Below the pieces are notes generated by a model. It did no database searches, was not told the origin of the DNA, and was given only the letters and a program-made list of their open reading frames with translations. Both the position numbers and the translations under genes were made by a program. Positions 53,547 through 61,131 of a stretch of DNA of 64,000 bases are shown piece after piece (positions within the stretch are counted from its first letter, which is position 1; each line of letters opens with the position of its first letter). The DNA is taken from assembly GCA_001870995.2 (NCBI GenBank), contig MLAV02000020.1, positions 70,754 through 134,753 of the forward strand. Direction: 5' to 3'. The DNA is from Chitinophaga sp. CB10 (lineage in GTDB: Bacteria; Bacteroidota; Bacteroidia; Chitinophagales; Chitinophagaceae).

Positions 53547-54821
53547 ATGGATATTGAAAAATACCAGATAGAAGCGTATAACGAGCCATTGCTGGCCACA
53601 CACCGTAAAGCATACGACTACGTGGCTTCTACCGTGCCCAATGCGGCCGCAGTGATCGAAAAATTACGCGCTTTTCAGGTGGGCATCCCCAGCTGGGCCC
53701 TCGGTACCGGCGGTACCCGCTTTGGCCGCTTTCCCGGCGGAGGCGAGCCCCGTAACCTCGAGGAAAAGATTGCGGATATAGGACTCCTGCATGCGCTGAA
53801 CAAATCCAGCGGCGCCATCTCCCTGCATATTCCCTGGGATATTCCTACCAACGCTTCCCATATCAAAGCGCTGGCGGCCCAGAAAGGAATTGTATTTGAC
53901 GCGATGAACTCCAATACCTTCCAGGATCAGCCCGGACAGGCATTGAGCTATAAATTCGGCTCCCTGCAGCACGTAGATGCCGCCACCCGCAAACAAGCGA
54001 TCGACCACTGTATTGAAGTGATCAACTACGGGATCGACCTCGGCTCCAACGCGCTGACCGTTTGGCTGGCGGACGGTTCCTGCTTCCCGGGTCAGCTGAA
54101 CTTCCGTAAAGCATTCCAGAACACCCTTTCCGGACTGCAGGAAGTGTACAAAGCCCTGCCTGAGAACTGGAAACTGTTTGTGGAATACAAAGCTTTTGAG
54201 CCTAACTTCTACTCCACCACGGTGGGCGACTGGGGCCAAAGCTACCTCTACGCCAGCAAACTGGGCCCGCAGGCCTATACCCTGGTGGACCTTGGCCACC
54301 ACCACCCGAATGTGAACATCGAACAAATTGTTTCGCTGCTCCTCATGGAAGGTAAACTCGGCGGCTTCCACTTCAACGATTCCAAATATGGCGACGATGA
54401 CCTCACCGTAGGTTCCATCAAACCTTACCAGCTGTTCCTCATCTTCAATGAACTCATCGAAGGGATGGACGCCAGGGGCATGGAGCATGCCACTGACCTG
54501 GGCTGGATGATCGACGCTTCCCATAACGTAAAAGACCCGCTGGAAGACCTGCTGCAATCCGTAGAAGCGATCATGATCGCTTATGCGCAGGCCCTGCTGG
54601 TAGACCGTAAAGCGCTCTCCGAGGCGCAACAGCAAAACGATGTAGCCCGCGCCCAGGAAATCCTGCAGGGGGCTTACCGTACGGATGTGCGCCCGCTGGT
54701 AGCGGAAGCGCGGCTGCTGGACGGTGGCGCATTGCAGCCGCTGGATGTATTCCGCGCTGCGGAGGTAAGAAAAAATCTTATCAAGGAAAGAGGCGCCGTG
54801 AGCATCGCAACCGGATTATAA
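53547..54821 (+). CDS. rhaI: L-rhamnose isomerase, RhaI type
   Basis: 424 residues of the TIM-barrel sugar isomerase family, similar to the Pseudomonas stutzeri/Bacillus type rather than E. coli RhaA. Motifs: VGIPSWALGTGGTRFGRFPGGGEPRNLEEK near the N-terminus, LFVEYKAFEPNFYSTTVGDWG, LVDLGHHHPNVNIEQ and GGFHFNDSKYGDDDLTVGSI, which hold the expected Glu/Asp/His metal ligands for two divalent metals. It converts L-rhamnose to L-rhamnulose. The C-terminus (GAVSIATGL) matches the flexible end of the family. It is in the rha operon between rhaM and the kinase gene. Confidence 0.95.
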   Translation: MDIEKYQIEAYNEPLLATHRKAYDYVASTVPNAAAVIEKLRAFQVGIPSWALGTGGTRFGRFPGGGEPRNLEEKIADIGLLHALNKSSGAISLHIPWDIPTNASHIKALAAQKGIVFDAMNSNTFQDQPGQALSYKFGSLQHVDAATRKQAIDHCIEVINYGIDLGSNALTVWLADGSCFPGQLNFRKAFQNTLSGLQEVYKALPENWKLFVEYKAFEPNFYSTTVGDWGQSYLYASKLGPQAYTLVDLGHHHPNVNIEQIVSLLLMEGKLGGFHFNDSKYGDDDLTVGSIKPYQLFLIFNELIEGMDARGMEHATDLGWMIDASHNVKDPLEDLLQSVEAIMIAYAQALLVDRKALSEAQQQNDVARAQEILQGAYRTDVRPLVAEARLLDGGALQPLDVFRAAEVRKNLIKERGAVSIATGL

Positions 54822-54877
54822 AGAAACCCAATACTCAAGTTCAGCCATTCATGCGTTGGCCCCAAAAACCTTCTGGC

Positions 54878-56221
54878 ATGAAAAAGATTCCCGTTATAGT
54901 AGTATTCGACGTTGGGAAAACCAACAAGAAACTGTTCCTCTTTGATGAACAGTACCAGCTTATATTTGAAAGAACAGCCCGATTCAATGAAACAACCGAT
55001 GAAGACGGAGATCCATGCGAAAACCTTGAAAGTCTTCGCCTGTCTGTGTTTGATTCCCTTCGTGAAGTGTTCAAAAAGAAAGATGTAGCCATCAAAGCCA
55101 TCAATTTCTCCACTTACGGGGCCAGTTTCGTGTACGTGAATGAAGACGGTAATCCGCTCACCCCCCTCTACAATTACCTGAAGCCTTATCCTCCTGCATT
55201 ACAGCAGCAGTTTTATGCGACTTACGGAGGGGAAGACAGCTTTTCCGTGCAAACGGCTTCCCCAGTACTGGGCAGCCTCAATTCAGGCATGCAGCTGTAC
55301 CGGCTGAAACACGAACGCCCGGATATTTTCCGCGCTACCCGTTATGCCCTGCACCTGCCCCAGTATATGAGCTACCTGCTCACCGGGCAGGCAGCTACTG
55401 ACCTGACCAGCATCGGCTGTCATACCAATCTTTGGAATTTTGGAGAAAATAAATACCATCAGTGGGTACACCAGGAAGGGATATACGAAAAGCTCGCGCC
55501 GGTTATGCCGGCTTCGCAAGTGCTGCAGCCACTCTTCCCCGGAGGGGATTATGTGATTGGCGCCGGGCTGCATGACAGTTCCGCAGCGCTGATTCCTTAC
55601 CTCGTTTGCTTCCACGAACCTTTTATCCTGCTTAGTACCGGCACCTGGTGCATCAGCCTGAACCCCTTCAACAATTCCCCGCTGACGGCCGAAGAGCTGC
55701 GGCAGGACTGCCTCTGCTACCTGACCTACCAGGGCAACCCCGTAAAGGCTTCGCGCCTTTTTGCAGGGTATGAGCATGAGCAGCAACTGAAACGCATCTC
55801 CGCCCACTTCGGGCAGGCGGCCATGAAGTACCGGCATATGGACTACCAGCCGGGCATCGTGCTGCGGCCTGCGGGCAACTTCGCGGAGCGCGACCTCAAC
55901 ACCTTCGCTGACGACGCGGAAGCTTACCACCAGCTGCTGTTCGACCTGGCTACCCAACAGTACCACGCCACCAAACTGGTGATGAACAACGGGGATGTAA
56001 AACGCATTTTTGTAGATGGAGGATTCAGCAAAAACCAGATCTATATGAACATGCTGGCCATGCTGTTTAACGGGATTGAGGTATTTGCCGCTTCCATGGC
56101 CCAGGCAACGGCGATGGGCGCAGCGCTGGCCATTCACCACGCCTGGAATTCCAAAGCGATTCCCAATGGCATTATCGAATTGAAATACTATGCCGGTGGC
56201 CTGCCCACCATGGCAGAATAA
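54878..56221 (+). CDS. rhaB: FGGY-family carbohydrate kinase, probable L-rhamnulokinase
   Basis: 447 residues from MKKIPVIVVFDVGKTNKK; the nine codons upstream in the same frame (from 54851) are unlikely to be translated. FGGY features: phosphate-binding DVGKTNKKLFLFD at the N-terminus, GYSxx-like TASPVLGSLNSG, VIGAGLHDSSAAL with the catalytic Asp, ILLSTGTWCISLNP, and VDGGFSKNQIYMNMLAMLF near the C-terminus. It should phosphorylate L-rhamnulose at position 1 to feed the aldolase. Its sequence is distant from E. coli RhaB, so the assignment rests mainly on operon context: it is the last gene of rhaT-rhaEW-rhaM-rhaI-kinase. Confidence 0.87.
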   Translation: MKKIPVIVVFDVGKTNKKLFLFDEQYQLIFERTARFNETTDEDGDPCENLESLRLSVFDSLREVFKKKDVAIKAINFSTYGASFVYVNEDGNPLTPLYNYLKPYPPALQQQFYATYGGEDSFSVQTASPVLGSLNSGMQLYRLKHERPDIFRATRYALHLPQYMSYLLTGQAATDLTSIGCHTNLWNFGENKYHQWVHQEGIYEKLAPVMPASQVLQPLFPGGDYVIGAGLHDSSAALIPYLVCFHEPFILLSTGTWCISLNPFNNSPLTAEELRQDCLCYLTYQGNPVKASRLFAGYEHEQQLKRISAHFGQAAMKYRHMDYQPGIVLRPAGNFAERDLNTFADDAEAYHQLLFDLATQQYHATKLVMNNGDVKRIFVDGGFSKNQIYMNMLAMLFNGIEVFAASMAQATAMGAALAIHHAWNSKAIPNGIIELKYYAGGLPTMAE

Positions 56222-56226
56222 TTAAA

Positions 56227-56253
56227 ACCTGATCCTAAATTTTAGGATCAGGT
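56227..56253 (-). terminator. convergent terminator between the rhamnulokinase and Nudix regulator genes
   Basis: Perfect 13-bp inverted repeat ACCTGATCCTAAA / TTTAGGATCAGGT around a single central base. On the minus strand it is followed by TTTTAATTATT, so it should terminate the Nudix regulator transcript. The last codons and the TAG stop of that gene (56235-56237) lie inside the stem. On the plus strand it has no U-run, so it would only weakly stop the rha transcript. Confidence 0.7.
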
Positions 56254-56933
56254 ACAAAGTTCAGAAAAGCCTGCCTGTTGGCATCATAGCGCTTCCGGTC
56301 TATCCGGTAATAGAACGCGCCTTTCTTGGAGTTCAGTTTGTCCTTGTCCGCCAGCTTTACCAGCAGTTTGGTGGACAATATCTTCCGGGAGAAGTTCCCC
56401 TTGTCAAATTCCTGGTTATATACCGACTCATACAATTGCTGCAGCTGCGGGATGGTGAATTTCGCCGGCATCAGTTCCAGCAATAGGGGGTGCAGGGCCG
56501 CTTTATAGCGCAGCTGCTCCTTGGCCTTATCCACCATCTGCTGGTGGTCGAAGATCAGTTCAGGGTGCTGATTGATAGGAAACCATACCGCGTGGAAATC
56601 TTCATGCAGGTGCTGCTTGAATTTCTGGAGGTCAATGAGCGCGGTATAGGCTACAGACACCGTGCGTTCTACAGTATCCCTCCCGGGGTCGCTGAAGGTA
56701 TGGAGTTGCTCCATGTAAATCCCGTCGAGGCCGGAAAGCTTTTTGAGGATTCTCGCTGCGGCCGCATCAGCGCTTTCGTCTGGTTGTACGAACCCGCCTA
56801 CCAGGCTCCACTCTCCTTTCTTAGGTTGGAATCCCCGCTGGATAAGTAACAGCTTGAGATCCTGCCCGTCAAATCCGAATATAATACAGTCCACTGCCAG
56901 GAGCATCCTGGTTTGTTGTGAGTATTTTTTCAT
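56235..56933 (-). CDS. araR: Nudix-fold transcriptional regulator, AraR-like (arabinose)
   Basis: 232 residues. The N-terminal part (about 10-140) has a Nudix fold (VDCIIFGFDGQDLKLLLIQRG, WSLVGGFVQPDESADAAAARILKKLSG). The Nudix box keeps Gly47, Glu53 and Arg61, but REUxEE has become R-I-L-K-K-L (Ile62, Lys65 and Leu66 replace the three glutamates), so catalysis is not expected. The C-terminal 80 residues (FTIPQLQQLYESVYNQEFDKGNFSRKIL) form a winged helix. This is the architecture of NrtR-type repressors and of the Bacteroidetes arabinose regulator AraR. It sits next to the araBDA operon. Three TAATTGT-N7-ACAATTA-type palindromes in the window are candidate binding sites. Confidence 0.87.
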   Translation of the reverse strand: MKKYSQQTRMLLAVDCIIFGFDGQDLKLLLIQRGFQPKKGEWSLVGGFVQPDESADAAAARILKKLSGLDGIYMEQLHTFSDPGRDTVERTVSVAYTALIDLQKFKQHLHEDFHAVWFPINQHPELIFDHQQMVDKAKEQLRYKAALHPLLLELMPAKFTIPQLQQLYESVYNQEFDKGNFSRKILSTKLLVKLADKDKLNSKKGAFYYRIDRKRYDANRQAFLNFVPDPKI

Positions 56934-56950
56934 AACTGAATTAAAAAGGG

Positions 56951-57000
56951 ATCATCTTCCCATGAAACAAAGATAAGTGATTGCTTCACGGGAAGATGAT
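56951..57000 (-). terminator. hairpin terminator of the arabinose operon, with the Nudix gene promoter element in its loop
   Basis: On the minus strand a 16-bp stem (57000-56985 with 56966-56951, one G-U wobble) encloses an 18-nt loop and is followed by CCCTTTTTAATT, a good intrinsic terminator for araA. The loop contains TATCTTTG (minus strand, 56975-56968), an exact match to the Bacteroidetes -7 element TAnnTTTG, placed about 35 bp upstream of the Nudix start codon. No convincing TTTG -33 element was found at the expected distance. Confidence 0.6.
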
Positions 57001-57020
57001 AAAATATTTTGCCGGTGGCG

Positions 57021-57155
57021 GCGAGTTGTTTCTCGCAAAGCGGCTAAGGATTTTTAGATCGCAAAGACCTGCCTTATGTTCTTTTAAGAAAAGATAAAGC
57101 CTGCTATTACTATCCTTTGCGAGGTTAAGCCTGCAAGGCGGTTTTGCGGGGAAAA
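57021..57155. repeat. GCAAAG-rich intergenic sequence with small inverted repeats
   Basis: GCGAG-TTGTTT-CTCGC at 57021-57036, followed by scattered TCGCAAAG / CTTTGCGAG words (57033-57040, 57059-57066, 57115-57123). This resembles the degenerate CGCAAAG repeats that occur between genes in many Bacteroidota genomes. No gene and no regulator site were recognised. Confidence 0.3.
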
Positions 57156-57168
57156 TACTAAGCTAATC

Positions 57169-58647
57169 CTAGCGATAGCTCGCATCATTCCACCTGATCT
57201 CATTCTCAAACTGCCGCAGCTGCGTATCCTCATCGATCAGCAGCATTTCAATGCCGGCAATACCGGCAAAGTCCTGCAGCTGTGAGGAAGTCACATTCTG
57301 GCTATAGCAGGTATGATGCGCCCCTCCGGCCAGTATCCAGGAGGTGCAGGCGGTTTTCATATCAGGATAAGGTTTCCACAGCACGCGCGCTACCGGCAGC
57401 TGCGGCAGCTCTCTTGGCGGCGCTACGGCCTCTACTTCATTTACCACCAGGCGGAAGCGGTTGCCCATATCCACGAGGGAGGCGTTCAGCGCCTGGCCCG
57501 GCGCTACATTGAACACGAGGCGCACAGGGTCCGCCTTGCCGCCGATGCCCAGCGGATGCTTTTCGCAGGAAGGCTTACCGGTGGCAATGGAAGCGCAGAT
57601 TTCCAGCATGTGCGCACCCAGCACCATTTCATTGCCCGGCTCAAAATGATAGGTATAATCTTCCATGAAGGAGTTACCGCCTGGCAGTCCATGGCCCATT
57701 ACCTTCATGGCGCGTACGAGGGCAGCGGTTTTCCAGTCGCCCTCGCCGGCAAAGCCGTATCCGGCTTGCATGAGTCGCTGTACGGCAATACCCGGCAGCT
57801 GCACCATGCCGTGCAGGTCCTCGAAGGTATCAGAGAAGCCTTTATAATTACCCGCTTCCAGGAAGGCTTTCATACCCAGCTCTATCCTGGCGGCGTCGCG
57901 CAGGGCAGGGTCCATGAGGAGGTTGCCTGAAATCGTGTAGGCGTCCGCGTATTCTTTCACGAGGCGGTCTACTTCCCCATCGCCGATTTGGTTGATCACC
58001 TGCACGAGGTCACCGATGCCGTGGGTGTTGCAGGAGAATCCGAAAACGGATTCCGCTTCCACTTTATCCCCATCGGTTACGGCTACAAAGCGCATGTTAT
58101 CGCCGAAGCGTACGTAACGCGCGCCCTGCCAGTCGTGCCAGCCGGCCGCCACGCGGGCCCATGCGCCCAGTTCTTCCAGCACGTCGGCATCCTGCCAGTG
58201 GCCGGTGATTACTTTACGGTTCATCCGCATGCGGCTCATCATAAACCCGAACTCACGGTCGCCATGGGCGCTCTGGTTGAGGTTCATAAAGTCCATATCA
58301 ATGAACTGCCACGGGATGTCCCGGTTGTATTGGGTATGCAGGTGGCAAATCGGCTTGGACAAAGCTTTCAGGCCGCGTATCCACATCTTCGCCGGCGAGA
58401 AGGTATGCATCCAGGTGATCACCCCGATGCAATTTTTGCTCACGCTGGCTTCCATGCAAACGTTATAAATTTCTTCCGGGGTGGTCACCACCGGTTTGTA
58501 CACCACGGTAACGGGCATACGTTTATCGTTACTTAATGAAGCGGCAATTTCCTGGCTGTGCGCAGCTACCTGCTTCAGTGTTTCTTCTCCATAGAGGTGC
58601 TGGCTGCCTGTAATGAACCAGAGTTCGAGTGTTTTCAGGTTGATCAT
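57169..58647 (-). CDS. araA: L-arabinose isomerase
   Basis: 492 residues, close to the 500 of E. coli AraA. Family blocks: LWFITGSQHLYGEETLKQVAAHSQEIAASL at the N-terminus, CIGVITWMHTFSPAKMWIRGL, LHTQYNRDIPWQFIDMDFMNLNQSAHGDREFGFMMSRMRM, GYGFAGEGDWKTAALVRAMKVMG (metal-site glutamate region) and WILAGGAHHTCYS near the C-terminus. It converts L-arabinose to L-ribulose using Mn2+. It is the last gene of the operon, 11 bp after araD, and is followed by a hairpin terminator. Arabinose supplied by GH51 (same operon) is the direct substrate. Confidence 0.97.
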   Translation of the reverse strand: MINLKTLELWFITGSQHLYGEETLKQVAAHSQEIAASLSNDKRMPVTVVYKPVVTTPEEIYNVCMEASVSKNCIGVITWMHTFSPAKMWIRGLKALSKPICHLHTQYNRDIPWQFIDMDFMNLNQSAHGDREFGFMMSRMRMNRKVITGHWQDADVLEELGAWARVAAGWHDWQGARYVRFGDNMRFVAVTDGDKVEAESVFGFSCNTHGIGDLVQVINQIGDGEVDRLVKEYADAYTISGNLLMDPALRDAARIELGMKAFLEAGNYKGFSDTFEDLHGMVQLPGIAVQRLMQAGYGFAGEGDWKTAALVRAMKVMGHGLPGGNSFMEDYTYHFEPGNEMVLGAHMLEICASIATGKPSCEKHPLGIGGKADPVRLVFNVAPGQALNASLVDMGNRFRLVVNEVEAVAPPRELPQLPVARVLWKPYPDMKTACTSWILAGGAHHTCYSQNVTSSQLQDFAGIAGIEMLLIDEDTQLRQFENEIRWNDASYR

Positions 58648-58658
58648 AACGTATGAAT

Positions 58659-59357
58659 TTATTGACCGTAGTAGGAATTAGGTCCGTGTTTACGTTCAAA
58701 GTGTTTACGAATAAGGGCATCTTTCAGTCGCGGCGCGTTGCCATTGATGCTTTCAGTAAGTTGCGCCATTTGCGCGATGGATTCCAGTACGGCGCTGTTG
58801 TACACCGCTTTGGCGGCGGTTTTGCCCCAGGTGAAGGGGGCATGGTTGCCCACGAGGATCATTTCCACGTCCTGGTAGGTAAGGCCCCGCTGCTGCAACG
58901 CTTCCATGATCTGAAAGCCGGTCTGGTATTCATAGTCGCCGGCAATCATCTCGTCGGACATGGGAGGCGCGCAGGGGATGTCCACCGTGTTGTGGTCCGC
59001 ATGGGTGGTGCCGTACAGCGGTATGTCGCGCTGGCTCTGCGCCCACGCTGTGGCATAAGTGGAATGCGTGTGTACGATCCCGTTAATCCCTTCCCAGTGC
59101 TTGTACAGCACCGCGTGGGTAAGCGTATCGGAGGAGGGGCGGAGGCTGCCGTCCACCGTTTTACCGTCGAAGTCAACGATCACCATTTTCTCCGGCGACA
59201 ACTCCGCATATGGTACCCCGCTGGGTTTGATGGCGAAGACGCCTTTGCTGCGGTCCGCTGCGCTTACATTGCCGAAGGTGAAGATCACCAGGCCCAGCGC
59301 CGGCAGTTGCATGTTGGCCGCATAGGCTTCTTCCCGTAATGCCTGATATGCTAGCAT
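58659..59357 (-). CDS. araD: L-ribulose-5-phosphate 4-epimerase
   Basis: 232 residues, standard AraD length. Conserved blocks: LVIFTFGNVSAADRSKGVFAIKPSGVPY, the zinc-binding HTHSTYATAWAQ, PLYGTTHADHNTVDIPCAPPM, and NHAPFTWGKTAAKAVYNSAVLE. It converts L-ribulose 5-phosphate to D-xylulose 5-phosphate for the pentose phosphate pathway. The gene starts 2 bp after the araB stop and ends 11 bp before araA. Confidence 0.97.
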   Translation of the reverse strand: MLAYQALREEAYAANMQLPALGLVIFTFGNVSAADRSKGVFAIKPSGVPYAELSPEKMVIVDFDGKTVDGSLRPSSDTLTHAVLYKHWEGINGIVHTHSTYATAWAQSQRDIPLYGTTHADHNTVDIPCAPPMSDEMIAGDYEYQTGFQIMEALQQRGLTYQDVEMILVGNHAPFTWGKTAAKAVYNSAVLESIAQMAQLTESINGNAPRLKDALIRKHFERKHGPNSYYGQ

Positions 59358-59359
59358 CT

Positions 59360-61021
59360 TTATGAAATTTTATGGAGTGTGGTAGTGAATTCGCCCAGCG
59401 CTTTGTAACGCTGGTATCTTTTTGCGTATATGGCTACCCGTGAGCTATCCGGGAGGTATTCTTTTTCGAAGCCCTGCCCCATTGCTTCCATGGCGTCTTC
59501 CACTTTGCTGTACACGCCGGCGGCGGTAGCGGCAAACATGGCGGCGCCCAGGGCGCAGGTTTGTTCGGAGCGGTGGATGCGGATCGGCATGTTCATCACA
59601 TCGGCCATCATCTGCATAATGAAGGCGGATTTTTTGGCGACCCCGCCGATACCGATTAATCCTTTTACGGGCACTCCTTCCCTTTCGAAGCGTTCCACGA
59701 TGGCTTTAGCGCCAAAGCAGGTGGCCTCGGCAATGGCGCGGAACAGCCGTGGTGCGTCCGTAGCGAGTTGCAGCCCTGTGATCGTGCCTTTGAGCTCCTG
59801 GTTTGCATCCGGCGTGCGGCGGCCGTTGAGCCAGTCGATAGCCATTTCGCTGTGCTCTTCCGGCGGTAGTAAAGCTGCCTGCCGGGAGAGTTCCGGGATC
59901 ATTTCATCCAGCATCTCCTGTTTCAGGCGGGCCGCTTCCGGGGTATCCGGCAGCAGGTGTTGCAACGGCCAGGCCAGCACATTGCTCAGCCAGGCGTAGC
60001 AGTCGCCGAAGGCGGATTGCCCTGCTTCCATGCCCATCATACCGGGGATGACGGAGCCGGGTACCTGTCCGCATATCCCTTTCACCAGGGTATTTTGCAC
60101 TTCATCCATAGGCGCTACGAGCATATCGCAGGTGGAGGTGCCCATCACTTTGGAGAGGTGATAAGGCGCAATCTGGCCGCCTACTGCGCCCATATGCGCA
60201 TCGAATGCGCCGATGCCCACGGTCACTGTGGCCGGCAGTCCCAAACGCCGGGCCCATTCGGCCGAAATCGTTCCGGCGGCTTCGCTGCTGGTGTAAGTTT
60301 TATCGAACAGGCGTGCGCGGAACCCTGCCAGCAGCGGATCTATTGCAGTAAAGAATTCTTCCGGCGGGAGCCCTCCGAATTCAGCGGCGTACAGCGCTTT
60401 ATGGCCTGCGCTGCAGATGCCTCTTTTCAGTTCGGACGCCTTGTTGCCGCCTGTCAGCAGGAAGGGAATCCAGTCGCAATGTTCCACCCAGCTATAGGTG
60501 GCCTTGCGCACCTGTTCATCTACCCGCAGGATGTGCAGCAGTTTGGCCCAGAACCATTCGGAGGAATAGATACCTCCTACAAACCGGAGGTAGTTACCCG
60601 GAAAGGTAGCGGCGGTAGCGTTGATTTCCGCGGCTTCGCGGATGGAAGTATGGTCCTTCCACAGTACAAACATCGCATTGGGATTGTCCTTAAACTCCGG
60701 GAGTAAGGCCAGCGGCGTACCGGCGGCATCTACGGCTACCGGCGTGGAGCCGGTGGTATCCACGGAGATGGCTACTACGGCGGCGGCTACTTCGGGCCCC
60801 GCCTGGGCCAGCGATTTACGGATGCCTGTTTCCAGGCCTTCGATGTAATCAAGGGGATGCTGGCGGAAGCGACTTTCAGCGGCGTTGCAGTAAAGCCCTT
60901 GTTTCCAGCGGGGATAGTGCACTACGGCAGATGCCACCTCGTTGCCGTTGCCGGCATCTACGATTATGGTACGAACGGAGTCAGTGCCATAATCCACCCC
61001 TATCACATATTTGCTGCTCAT
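59360..61021 (-). CDS. araB: ribulokinase
   Basis: 553 residues from MSSKYVIGVDYGTDSVRTI. An in-frame ATG 21 codons upstream (61084) is rejected because it would read through the hairpin region and the operator, and the family begins at this point. FGGY kinase motifs include the phosphate-binding DYGTDSVR, VEHCDWIPFLLTGG, VTVGIGAFDAHMGAVGGQI with the catalytic Asp, and LIGIGGVAKKSAFIMQMMADVMNMPI near the C-terminus. It phosphorylates L-ribulose. The ATG is only 2 bp from a perfect TAATTGT-N7-ACAATTA palindrome, so regulation may act right at the start of the message. Confidence 0.96.
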   Translation of the reverse strand: MSSKYVIGVDYGTDSVRTIIVDAGNGNEVASAVVHYPRWKQGLYCNAAESRFRQHPLDYIEGLETGIRKSLAQAGPEVAAAVVAISVDTTGSTPVAVDAAGTPLALLPEFKDNPNAMFVLWKDHTSIREAAEINATAATFPGNYLRFVGGIYSSEWFWAKLLHILRVDEQVRKATYSWVEHCDWIPFLLTGGNKASELKRGICSAGHKALYAAEFGGLPPEEFFTAIDPLLAGFRARLFDKTYTSSEAAGTISAEWARRLGLPATVTVGIGAFDAHMGAVGGQIAPYHLSKVMGTSTCDMLVAPMDEVQNTLVKGICGQVPGSVIPGMMGMEAGQSAFGDCYAWLSNVLAWPLQHLLPDTPEAARLKQEMLDEMIPELSRQAALLPPEEHSEMAIDWLNGRRTPDANQELKGTITGLQLATDAPRLFRAIAEATCFGAKAIVERFEREGVPVKGLIGIGGVAKKSAFIMQMMADVMNMPIRIHRSEQTCALGAAMFAATAAGVYSKVEDAMEAMGQGFEKEYLPDSSRVAIYAKRYQRYKALGEFTTTLHKIS

Positions 61022-61023
61022 AT

Positions 61024-61044
61024 TAATTGTTTGAATGACAATTA
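61024..61044. promoter_or_regulatory. AraR-like operator candidate at the araB start
   Basis: TAATTGT (61024-61030), 7-nt spacer, ACAATTA (61038-61044): a perfect 7+7 inverted repeat, with identical arms and spacing to the site upstream of GH51 at 62731-62751. It overlaps a TATAATTG (minus strand, 61046-61039) that could be a -7 element for an internal araBDA promoter. Confidence 0.65.
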
Positions 61045-61073
61045 TAAAAATCGGTATAGCGAATTCCGGGGCT

Positions 61074-61122
61074 GCCCCCTGCAATTACAATGCAGGGGGC
61101 GGGAGCAATTAACTCCCGCCCC
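61074..61122 (-). promoter_or_regulatory. two overlapping, mutually exclusive hairpins between GH51 and araB
   Basis: On the minus strand the first hairpin is GGGCGGGAG, 7-nt loop, CTCCCGCCC. The second is GCCCCCTGCA, 7-nt loop, TGCAGGGGGC. The 3' arm of the first and the 5' arm of the second share four bases, so both cannot form fully at once. There is no U-run after the second hairpin. It may be an mRNA processing or stability element that sets GH51 apart from araBDA, or an attenuator-like switch. Confidence 0.5.
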
Positions 61123-61131
61123 TGAAAAAAT

